DNA of 64,000 bases from Amoebophrya sp. A120. Lineage: Eukaryota; Sar; Dinophyceae; Syndiniales; Amoebophryaceae. The stretch is taken from contig CAJINV010000003.1 in assembly GCA_905178155.1 (NCBI GenBank), positions 10,473,732-10,537,731 of the forward strand, written 5' to 3'. A program made the position numbers and the translations under genes. This document shows, in pieces, positions 28,370 through 39,200 of the stretch. The notes below the pieces were generated by a model, which had not been told where the DNA came from, searched no databases, and was given only the letters and a program-made list of their open reading frames with translations. Position 1 is the first letter of the stretch. Every line of letters begins with the position of its first letter.

Positions 28370-30730
28370 ACAGGCGTGGGCTCAGATGAAGACAAGCAGA
28401 AAATCTTGTACTGCCACACGAACAAGTAGAGCAGCGTGGTCCCATCCGACCACATGACGCATCATGCAAGCGCAATACATGGTCCAGTTCCGCAGCTCAT
28501 CAAGGAAAGTGGGCACAAGCGCCAAGAACTACATTGCTAGTGGATTCCTGGCTAAAAATTGCATTTTCAGTGTTGGTGTTCCCTTCCCAGTTCCATTAGT
28601 TAATAAAAGATGTTTAAGTTTTTTTTTGCAAGGGTGGTGCATTTTTTGCCATCTTCTTATTCTGCTGTTCATTGGTCTTCGTTATCATCGGATACTAGCC
28701 GAAGATTCCTGGCGTCGAATATGTGTGTTGCGAATTATGCGCACTCGGACTCTCTTGGTCTTCTTGTAAGTTTGCAACTGGAATACTTCGCATTCTTCAA
28801 TTATATAAGATATATGAGCTGCATCACTTTAACTGCTAGTGGACTTGAGAACACTCGCACACACTTGCACGCGTTTGCCCCACGGAGCTCCTTGCCAACG
28901 TCTACACTTCTCTCCATTGCAAGCAAGCAAGCAAGTGGCGCAAGCCTTTCGCTGCGTTGATGCATCCTGTAGGTTCAGCCCATTCAGATGCAGCAAGATT
29001 CTCTTCCCATTCTCCCCAGATTTCAACACATTCCAGGGACTAGATCCGCGGCGTAGTAGTTAGCTAGCTCAGTCAGGATCTTTGGCCTGCGCCTGGGTAA
29101 AGATTTTACTAACTTAGGACGGCGGGCCTAGATAGAGTTTTGACCAAGGGGCGAAGTCCCAGAGAAAGGGTTGGCCCGGGCTTGGTACAGGTCGGAAGAC
29201 CTACCCAAAGCACGGACAACCTGGAGAACCACTTGAGAGGAGGACCACATCACCAGCGGCAGAGCCTTGGTCAGGATTTTACTTAGGACGGCGGTCCAAG
29301 GTAAAACCTTCGCCAGGGATCTATCAAGTGGGAGGCTCGAACGTGATCGAGCTACAGAGCTGCACGAGACCCATCATTCTGCCAGAGCCTTCAGCCATTT
29401 CGTCATGGGTCAGGCTTCATATGGGGCGATCGTGTTACGTTTGTGCGGGATCGATTTACTCCATGGCGGGCGTTAGCTCTTCCGTGGAATAGGAGAGCCC
29501 AGAAATTCAAACTGTGGAGCTATTCGCTTTCCTTAGATGTCTTCGAAACCGAAAGGAAGAGGAACACGCTGAGCCGATGAAGAAGATCGGAAACGGAACC
29601 CGACCGGCGACCGCAGTAGTCCTTGCAGCATCAGTTGAAGACTGCAAATTGGCGGTCAACTTCAACACACTGATATCTACGAGCTCGTAATATGTAATCA
29701 TATATATAGGGAACTACCTTGACTTGACTTGAAGATGGTACGCCCGGCCGCGCAAGTTCCGCACTTCTGATGGTGCAGCACAAGCACTGCCGCCAGTTCC
29801 GCACTTCTGATGGTGCGCGTCTGGTGTAGCAGCACAGTGCAGCAAGGACTTATGTTCTTAATTCTTATACTCCTAACGGTGATTGCAGCACCAGGAGCCC
29901 GAGCCAGACAGAAGGTACTGAAACCCGGCAACGAGCCCTCTCTCACTCCGGGGAGGTGCGAGCCACCTCGTGACAGCCACAAGCGGCGCCACCTAAATGC
30001 GGGGACTATCTATTAGACGGACTACCGCCAAAGGCCACGAAAGCTTGTTTAGAAGCCGAGCACGAGATGCGTTCTACCGCCTGGATTAGCAGACCAGACT
30101 CTAGGGGACTTAATGAAAGGCGTGCCGGATCAACTTCCGCAGACAAGCCTTCGGGCCTGTTGATCGCATAAGCTAAATTGTTAGAACTAATTTTTTTCCT
30201 TCATCCGGGTAGAGCAATCACTTCGCCGGAACCTCCGCACGGCCGCGCCAAAAACTCCACAGTGGTGCTGATGAACAAGCGCGACACCACCTCCACGGCA
30301 CTGTCGCGTCCGCCCCCCCCCCTGACAAACCCGCTGGCTAGGCGGAAAAAACAAAGCCCCTGCGAGTTCGCGGGATCCGCAGACTAGCGCTACAAAGGCT
30401 ACAGCAGTAAGACAACAGGAACAGACTTAGAGGACGAAAGAAGAAAAGTAAAAGGGTAGAGACCTAAACCTACGGGGGCGCATGCCAAAGAGGGCAAAGG
30501 GAAGGGCAGAAGGAAGACATCAGACTTAGACGAAAAAAGCAAGATAAAAGGGTAGACTCTCAATCCTACAGAGGCGTATGCAAGAGGGGGCAGAGGGAAG
30601 ATCAGACTTCGGCAACGGAATGAGAGTATATATGTTGAAAAAGGGTCCCTATATTGTATGAAACGATTAAAAGAAGCCTGCCATACGCGTCATCTTCGTA
30701 AAGTTTTCGTCGTCGTTGTCCTTTAGATTT
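28370..30730. repeat. Gene-free stretch with several short tandem duplications
   Basis: Seen: ACTTAGGACGGCGG in related blocks near 29114 and 29282; GTTCCGCACTTCTGATGGTGC twice (about 29756 and 29797); and a unit of about 100 bp (CAGACTTAGA ... AAAGGGTAGA ... GGGCA-AGGGAAG) twice at about 30422-30520 and 30527-30612. No supported gene. Confidence 0.65.
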
Positions 30731-30731
30731 A

Positions 30732-32260
30732 GTGAGTGCGACGCGTCTTCGTGGAAATTCGATCACCTCCACGGAGCCCCTTTCGTTTTCACGTCTGGAA
30801 TCGTGGTTGTTCCACGAAATGTTTCGTGTCTCCGATGCAGTGTCTTGGTGTCAGACGAATGATTCTGTGACTGTGCAGTGCGTCTGTGCGAGGAAACCGG
30901 AGGAGGTCAGGATTTTGCACGACGAAATTACTCTGACCTTATCGAGACTTAGACAAGAGCCGTGGTCACCATCCTCAAGAACGAGGACTACCGCTACCCT
31001 GGAAGATGAAGGTGCCGCATTTGATGTCAGTCCAGTATCGACGTCGAAGCTCGTATTTCGTCTTTGGCGGGCAGTACGTACTGCCTCGTCATTTCACACA
31101 ATGACCACAACGTCTCACTGTTTTCCCCACACTGTCGATGACGAGGGAGATATTGCAACATCTACTACTAGTAGATCATGTTCGTCAATATTCCCCGTCG
31201 CCGTCTCCCGCCCAGCGCTAGCGGATGGGACGAGCAGAAAAGCTGGGAACATGAGTGCTGGTGTCCACGTTGTAGAAGAAGGGCCGCAGCTTTCGAATGT
31301 TGCTTCGGTTGACCCTGGTGTTGTTGCAGCTGTATTTCGTCCAGAAGAGGGCGGCGAGCAGGAACAGCAGGTGGTTCTACTTCTCGAAGTACGAGGCGAA
31401 AAATCCGCCCCAGCCCAATTTTCAAAATTTGGCTTGGCCGGTTGCGGTGCTCGGTTGCAGTGGGTGTCGTAGTTTTCCAGTTGGGCACAGACTCCAGCCT
31501 GGGTGTCTTGGGCGGGCCGTGCTTCACCAAGCTAGGGCACCCACAATGTCAATGGAAAGGCTGACGACCTGCGCCACAAATAGGTGGCGCGGGAATGCGC
31601 GAGAAAAAAATAAAGGCGCTGGGGTTGGCAAGGGAAAATGTATATCTCTTGCTTTGATGCGTTTTGGCATTTCCGACGCGAAAAAGTTCTCCTTTCTCTG
31701 GCATTTTTTGGGCCGCCCATAGCATTTGGCCCAGCCGGTTCGCCGGGTGGACTTCAGGCCTTGGGCAAGAAATTATACCTTCCGGACTCCGGTCGTGTTT
31801 GGCGTCATTATAATTTCTTGCCCAAGGCGTGCAGTCCAGTCGGTGAAACGGCTTGGGCAAGAAATTATAGTTAGCCAAATGCGGTTGTCCCACAAGGGCT
31901 AACGTTTGGCCTCCAGCTGTGAAGCAGTTCCCGAGAATAGCCGGGAGCTGGGGAGGTGGCGGGGTGCCTGCGTTTGGTTTTGAACGTGTGCCGGGTCTTT
32001 TGGTGCGTTGCTGGGCGGAAAATCCGGCAGCCCGTTGGCAGACGACACGCAATAGCAGGCTCTTTGTGGTTTGATCAACATCGCCGGACTTAGCAGCGTC
32101 AATGGCCGATGACTCGACGCGGCTGAAACAGCTGGCAGAGTCAAGTTTTGAAAATTGGGCTGGGGCGGATTTTTCCGCTTCGTACGAATTAGCGAAGAGG
32201 GTACGCTATCCAACAACTCGCCCCGCCCCCCCCCGCCCCCTCATCTGTCTCGCGATATAG
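30732..32260 (+). CDS. Unrecognised protein, reading frame restored across one introner
   Basis: The segment 30732-31389 is open, and after removal of 31390-32189 it continues 32190-32260 to a TAG, about 242 codons. No family is recognised. The middle is Ser/Thr-rich (TSTTSRSCSS) with acidic patches. It includes RILHDEITLTLSRLRQE, which could be a short helix, and ends in a basic Pro/Arg-rich tail. The true start is unclear: the frame opens at a GTG, and the first ATG (FHEMFRV) is near 30819. It may be an internal exon of a longer gene. The short distance to transposon copy B (45 bp) is notable. Confidence 0.35.
31385..32189 (+). mobile_element. Introner, about 0.8 kb, with long inverted ends
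   Basis: The flanks are CGAAG (31385-31389) and CGAAT (32185-32189). The left end TACGAGGCGAAAAATCCGCC and the reversed right end TACGAAGCGGAAAAATCCGC continue into CCCAGCCCAATTTTCAAAA on both sides. The inverted repeat is about 45 bp. The interior carries an inverted/direct repeat of CTTGGGCAAGAAATTATA (about 31760-31870). Confidence 0.88.
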
Positions 32261-32297
32261 TACCACGTCCGCCCACCTCTTGCTTTGCCTTTATTAT

Positions 32298-33254
32298 CTA
32301 TATCTCATGACTTGCAACCCCTAAAGCAAAACGACATCGGAAACTCGCCTCGTTCCGGAACGAGGCGCGCAGAGTCCGGATTTTTTCAAAAAGTGCGAAC
32401 GCATTGAGTTTTCGTGTGGGCTCTCGTTTCGGAACGGGAAACGCAGTGAGAATTCACTGAATTGCCACTCCAGGACTTTCCAAAAAGTGAGAACGCAGCG
32501 AATTCTCGCTCGGTTTCTCGTTCCGGCACGAGAAATGGATTGAAAATTCAGTGAGTTTTCACTTTTTGAAGAATCCCACTAACGAGGCCTCGTTCCGGAA
32601 CTCAAAATCGAGTGAAAATTCAGTGGATTTTCACTTTTTGAAAAAAATCACTTTTGGGTCACGAATTTTCTGGGAGAGAGACTTGAGCTCCCAGAGTGAA
32701 AATTTTCCGGAAGTGAAAACTCACTGAATCAATTTTCACTCGATTTTGAGTTCCGGAACGAACTGGGCCTCGTTCCGGAACGAGGCCCAGTTCCGGAACT
32801 CAAAATCGAGTGAAAATTCAGTGAGTTTTCATTTTTTGAACAAAATCACTTTTGGAACATGCATGTTCCTGGAGAGAACGCTGACCCTTTGCAGCACACA
32901 TGGCAGAAATAGGGCGAGGGCTACCGATTCAAATTGCAGGACCTTCCGTAAGCGTGTTGCGTTGTCGCTAGTAGCGCTTGCTGGGTCGCGAAAATTTTTT
33001 TACGAGCCTTCTCGTTGCATCGCGCTATTGCCCGCGCCACATCGCCGAGAGGAACGCTCTGCCGCACTGCCTGCAAGATGCCTGTGGTGTCGTTCGTAAG
33101 GCGCGCCTAATTTATTTTGTGGCTCGCAACATCGCCCGACGTTTTGGCTTCAGTATGTTCAAAACGCTCGAAGTTGTAGCATTTGGGCTCTCGTTCCCCA
33201 ACGAGGGGAGTTTCCGACGCGAAAGAGGGGGTCTTTGCAAGTCGTGCTATATCT
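32298..33254. mobile_element. Non-autonomous DNA transposon, copy B, with 8-bp target duplication
   Basis: The element 32306-33246 begins CATGACTTGCAA and ends TTGCAAGTCGTG, with one mismatch to perfect inversion. It is flanked by CTATATCT on both sides (32298-32305 and 33247-33254). Its start and its last 370 bp match copy A (7786-9242) in the same orientation. Its internal palindromic array is shorter, so it is about 520 bp smaller. Confidence 0.92.
32380..32870. repeat. Palindromic minisatellite inside transposon copy B
   Basis: Same unit types as copy A: GTGAAAATTCAGTGAATTTTC, TCGTTCCGGAACGAG and CACTTTTTGAA. It includes a perfect palindrome near 32750-32790 built from GAGTTCCGGAAC and CTGGGCCTCGTTCC. 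Confidence 0.85.
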
Positions 33255-35340
33255 TGGAACAGCTAGCTAGTGTTCGACTCACCACAGCTCTCGGAAACCA
33301 CACGCCCCCGCTGTGCGCGACATTTTAGTCTTTTATATTTTAATTTTTTTCTAAAAGCGAGCACTTGCATTTCGAAGGAGGGTGGGCAGCAGGAGGGGTT
33401 GGTGTTGGGTTGTGCACTCTCATAGGAAACCGAGGGCGAGTGGTGGCGGTATCTTACAGTAGACGTATCCGACCGAAAGAGCGCCCCCCCGCAATACCAA
33501 TGCATAGTAATAGAAAGCATAAGCATAACTACACTGCGAGTCGGAGACCTATTTTTTAGTGTTGGTCACTAAGAAATAGAACCGCATCAAAGGCGTTTTC
33601 TTATGGTGCAAGGGCAACGCAGACGAGCCTTCACCTTCTGCAAATAAAATTATGTTCGAATTCGAAATGAAGACCGGCGCACATGGTGAAGAAGTAGAAT
33701 ATTTGTCATGCTCCTGAACTCTGCGAGTGCGACTGCGAAAGACAAAAAGATCTTCGAAAATGTGGGACACAAATTGAAATTCAAACTCTCTGGAATTCAG
33801 ATTATCTGGATCGGGTGTGCCTTTCTAGTGGACAAGACGAGATCGGCGAAGAAGCGTTGACAGATGCGGAAAAGATGCGAGACGAAGCTTCAAATAGCAT
33901 GGTCACGAACGTGGGCAAAATTGGTGAGCAGAACGCATTTCGGGGCAGTTATTTCGGAAAAAGCGCGTTCTCTTGGTGAAGCTCGGGCTACTTCTTCAAA
34001 TAATGTGTATGTGAACATAAAGTGAAGCAGGAAAAACAAAAGAAACGAATGCTGGAGATGAAATTGAAAGCGTCGCTCTAGCTCCGGGTCCGGTTCCGGC
34101 CTGCGTAAGTAGCCGGAGGACCGTGAAAACTTGAATGAAACTAAAGCCATGTAGTTGATGCGCTGCGAAAAGAATCGCCACCAGACACCCGATCTTGCTG
34201 AGTCTTCTTGCTTCCTCATGTATATGATTTGGCGTCCAGTGGATTGATTCTCATTCTACTAGCTGTGTGGTTCTGCGGCCGCCTCTAGAACAAGCGAAGA
34301 GCATCTTATGCTCTTCGCATAAGCCGAGAAGAGTCCAGCCTTTTTTTTGCGTGTTCGGGTGGGGTCGAGATTTTGATAATAGAGCTGGACTTTTCTCCCC
34401 TAATCAATCAATCTTGAAGCGTCCGCCAGGTTTTAAGGGTGCGATTCAGTTAAGCAGTGTTTTAGTCGTGTTTCAGAGTATAAGCCAGCAGCTCGAAGCT
34501 CTGGTAGGCTTGTTTCCAAATGCTTATACGTTTTTCGCTCCACCTTCCGTGCCTGTACTCGTACTTGCCACGAAAGTCAGCCGCACTTTATCTTCTATCT
34601 CTATGTATTCTCCTTATCATTATGGTAAAGGTGTAGATTGGGTGAGTGGGTACCTGAACCTGATCTAAGCTCGTACCTATCGTTATCGGCCAACGCGCTC
34701 TGCATTTCGCGTGTCGTTCGGGGGTCTGGGCAGTCGGTTGCAACGGGAATATCCAGGGGAACGGTTCGTCGGGCTCGGGATTTGTTTGCAGTTCGTTGAT
34801 AATCATAATGATAATGATATTAAGGAGACCAAATCGGTTGGCTCATTGTTATTTCGTGCCGATGTCTGCCGTTGTACATGCAGGTGTGTGGTCGGTATTG
34901 TGCATGTGCTGTGGCGGGGTCCGCTTTGGGGTCTGAGGTGGAACGCCACATGATCGTGATCCAGTGATCCTCTTCATGTTTAGCATCAAGAGTGCGAAGG
35001 AGCAGTTTTTTTGTTTCGTTTGCGCACTTTCTATACATCTCTTCCATCTCATTGATCGCATTTGTGTACTTCGCGTTTGATGTGTGTGATTGCGAAGTAA
35101 TCATAGTAGTAACTACAACTAGCAGCGCCAGCTTCGCCTGGAAGTAGGCTTAAGTATTAGAAGAAGAAGTGCAACTGGCATCAAGCGGCATGATCTAGAT
35201 AAAACAAATCAAAAAGAAAAAAAGCGCCGGCCCCAAAAAAAAGCGCCATCACGCCCAATGTGGTTCGTTGTCGCGGCTCCGGCGCGCCCTGATTGGTCGC
35301 TCCATTTCCGGCGCGCCCAATCTGGTCAACCCGGCCCCGA
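33255..35340. other. Spacer without recognised gene
   Basis: Both strands were read; only short frames without family features were seen. A small inverted repeat, AAGAGCATCTTATGCTCTT, lies near 34300. Confidence 0.45.
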
Positions 35341-35344
35341 AGGT

Positions 35345-35840
35345 GCGTGGACGTGTCTCGATGCCGTCGGGCAACTTCTGGGCCGTCAGACGACTTTTGG
35401 CTGTCCGACGGCCGTCGGACACCTTCTGACCCGTCGAGCGACTTTTGGTTGTCCGGCGGCCGTCGGATGACTTTTGGGTGTCCGACGGCCGTCGGGCAAC
35501 TTCTGAGCCGTCGGACGACTTTTGGCTGTCCGACGGTCGTCGGGTGACTTTCGGTTGTGCGACGGCCGTTGGGCAACTTCTGAGCCGTCGGAGTCGGGTG
35601 ACTTCTGGCTGTCCGACGGCCGTCGGACGACTTTTGGCTGTCCAACGGCCGTCGGACGGCTTTCGGTTGTCCGACGGCCGCCGGACAACTTCTGGGCCGC
35701 CGGACGACTTTTGGCTGTCCGACGGCCGTCGGACGATTTCTGAGCCGCCGGACCGACGACTTTTGGCTGTCCGACGGCCGTCGTACTCGTACAACTTCTA
35801 ACCCGTGGGACGACTTTTGGTTGTCCGACGGTCGTCGGGT
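35345..35840. repeat. Minisatellite with CCGACGGCCGTCGG palindromes
   Basis: About 500 bp of imperfect tandem units: GACTTTTGGCTGTCCGACGG then CCGTCGG and CAACTTCTGAGCCGTCGG. The unit period is about 33-60 bp, and each contains the palindrome CCGACGGCCGTCGG. Long open frames on both strands here are composition artefacts. Confidence 0.9.
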
Positions 35841-35892
35841 GATGGATTGGACAAGATGAGTAGCAGCAGCGCGGGCCGTTGCGGCCAATTCG

Positions 35893-36085
35893 AACTTATG
35901 TCTCAAACTCGAGCTCGAGCCCGTATTTCGAACTCGAGCGCTCTCTCAAACTCAAACTCGAGCATGTATCTCAAAATCGAACTTGTATCTGAAGCTCAAA
36001 CTCGACCTTGTCTCTCCAGCTCCTTGTGTCTCAAACTCGACCTTGGTTTTGAAACTCAAGCTCGAGCTCGATTCTGAAACTTAGA
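35893..36085. repeat. Degenerate CTCAAACTCGA repeat
   Basis: Repeated CTCAAACTCGAGC / CTCGAACT units with variable spacing, ending about 120 bp upstream of the start codon at 36205. Confidence 0.8.
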
Positions 36086-36204
36086 CTCAATGTTAGAACT
36101 CTATCTCTAACTGGCATTTTAATCCATGGTAGTTATCTTCTATACAAGGACAAAACTACTGTACTTGGCTATCTTTTCTTGTATACGCAATATTCAATCT
36201 CAAC

Positions 36205-39200
36205 ATGGCACCAAGACGAAGTAAAGAACATGGCTTCGTCGGACAAAAGGATTCCGAGTCAACAAGAAGCTCTTCAGCCGCTTGCGCCACTGCTATCACT
36301 GCGCCAGGCGACACAGTTCTGGTCTACAAGGACGCTGCACGAGTGCCGCTGAGCTTTCTTGCGCAGCGCTTGGGGACGAGACACGACGATGCCCAAGCCA
36401 CAGCCTTTGCGCACCTGTCAGAAATTCTTGATGCGTTCTTCACTACAAGAGAGGGACACTGCCCCGCTTTCTTGCTGGTGTCGCTGCGATTACTGGAAGA
36501 AAAAACGCGGACGACCCTGAAAGGCGTGAGGCTCTCGACCACGTCGATCAGTTTTGAACACCCACACGCTGACGTAAAACAGTTTCGATGCTGGGTATCC
36601 TGTGCAAGAGTATCTTCGCACTTGACGTACAAATTGCTTTTGCTGCAGTACTGCATCATGACAAAAATTAAAATTTCCTTTCACTTTATAGTTTTAGTCG
36701 AGTCAGCATTACTTTTACTACATATGATCTTTGTCCTGGAAATTTGCGAGTTCTACCAGTCAGTGCGATACTTTTGCAATGCATACTGGGACCGTCTGAA
36801 CAAGTTGGGAGATCATGGTAGCGTTAAATAATTACTCATCGAATAATTGTCTTTATCATGTCGCATAGGACTAGTCGATTCTGATTGTTCAAACCCGTCT
36901 TTATAGAGTTCTTGTTAGTAGGCTACGGCTACCTAGGTCTTGACTCAAATCAAGAGATATTAATATCCACTTCGCCTTCCTCCACTTCATATGTGGATGC
37001 GCATGTGGCTGCCAACTCCCATGCCAGCAGTGCAGTTGGGATTGAAAAGTGCTACCAAAAGCAGGAAATTGTGTCTGCGGCTGAAAAATTCAAAAGCTCA
37101 CCCTTGCGGCGGCGCGAGGCCGCCGGTATTTCTGCCATTGGAAGCGAGACTGTTTCCCGAAATGTTGCGGAGTTGCGGCTTCCCCTGTTGAAGCAGGACA
37201 CTTCGTCATCGCGGGGGGGTGGCTAAGGGTATTGAGGGCCTAAGTGAAAGAGAACAACAGAGATTTCCAGACATTCGCTGCCATAATCGGCTCTGTCGAT
37301 TGGCTGGCGCCTTTAAGGTGGAATCTAATATAATATATGTAACTCTCTTGCGTTTCTCATTCTTTGCTACCTTTCATCTCTGGACCCCTGAAGCAAGTCA
37401 AAAAGGGCAGCCCCGGACTCCGGGCCGGGCCTTCCCGTCTACGGCCAGGGGGGTCACAGAGTTGGGCAATTGGGGGAGGGTTCAGAAAAATTTCCGCAGA
37501 GGCCCAAACCCGATTGGTACTGCGGAAATTTGTCTGCGGTTCCAGCAGGGGGGGGTCCTGACCGACCCCGCTCTGGTGGGCGGGGGTGCAGACAAATTTC
37601 CGCAGAACAGTCGACTTACCGTGGTCAGCCGGAATTCTCAGCACTAAGAGGTCAGAGCAGCTGGAACAGCCGAGGTTTGGAGGGCCGGGCCTCCCGGGGC
37701 AGGAAAGTAGATGAAATGCGAGAAGCGGACCATGGCCAGCTCCCGCGGACGAGTTGCTTTCCGCGGGTGGGTCCCCTGCTCAGCCCCACCGCAACCTCCG
37801 AGGCCGCCTGGATTTGGACAACCCAAATTGTTTTGCCGTTACGCCCAAAAACAAAATTCTTGAACTTTTCAGCCGCGGACAAAACTCACGCTGGTAAAGT
37901 CGTTCACCTAATGAAAATGATCAAGCTTTAATCTATCTTTCCCTCGTCCACCCTTTGTCAGTCTTTTCAACAAGAACTGTGGGACATTGAATTAGTGACT
38001 AAGTACTTTTGTTCTTCAGGCGGAATTCTGTCGCTTGAGAGCGAGTGCCTGGCGCTGGCCCGTGCATTGGAATTTTGCGGTATCAGTCTCGTCGAGGTCA
38101 AGGCAGTATTGGATATCGTCGCCGATCTTCTCGGGGAAGAGCAGCTGACAGGTAAGTTATATAGGTGCATCATGCTTCCTCTTATGGTTATGAAAGAATG
38201 ACAGGAGTTCGAGGCCATGAATATCGCACAAAATTGAAATAAAAGTTACGATCACATCGAATCACCAGATCAATCTAGTTGTAGCACTTAGTTAGAAGTT
38301 CGACTTCTATGAAGAAGAAAAAATAAAATTAGTTTGTGCGGCTCGCGACCAGCACGATGTACAGGTGCTGCAACGTTTAGTGAATGGACGCAGCAACACC
38401 CAGTGCCACTGATCTTTGGCATAGGCAGACCAATGCAAAGGCACTAGTACTTGCCGAACAATCTGAAGTCAATTGATTAGCTGCATGAGCATGATGGAAG
38501 ATGAAGAACCCTCAGCGTTGACACAAATATTAATGACGATGGGACATTTCAAATATCGTGAAATCGGAGCTAATGCTAATATGATGTGTAAATACTTAAG
38601 CGCAACATCAAGATCAAGTTCTTCAATTTTAATAATGAGCAAAAAGAAAAAGCCTTATACAGAAAAACAAGAAATAAAGAAGAATCTGAAGGCGACTAAA
38701 AAGATTTGACAAAAGGGTGCTATTTGCTAACGTATAATTTAAAACGGTACTAGAATGGATGACTGAAAGCAACAAACTTAAACTGCAGGATCGTCGCTGG
38801 CGGATCGGTTGCAACTTCCCGCACGGACAGTAGCAGACTTCGTCAGTAGTAAAGACAGAAGGATGCTGTTTGCGAAACTGCTTTACGACGGGCTAGTGCG
38901 TTGCATCGTCAGCGCGTTGAACGACGAACTGAAGTGCAGTCTTGCGTCGAAGGAGCAGGAATATGCAACCGGGCATGGCCATGGCGGCCGAAACTCGGCT
39001 GTCTATTCGACTAAATGTGTCCACCTCGTACAACTCGCATCGGAGTTCGGTAACGAACGCAAAGTGTCATCCTCATCGTCGTCCGATTCAATCCAGGGAG
39101 CGTCTTCGTGGGAGAGTTTCCAAAGTCTGTGGATGCAGTCGGCGCTCTTGAGCCGTGCGAGGACGAGCAATGATCATGATCATCAACATGAACATTATTT

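Noticed and set aside
35181-35906. Minus-strand frame of about 240 codons and several plus-strand frames
   Set aside because: They consist of the minisatellite at 35345-35840 and read as repeated Arg/Pro/Ser-rich peptides on every frame.
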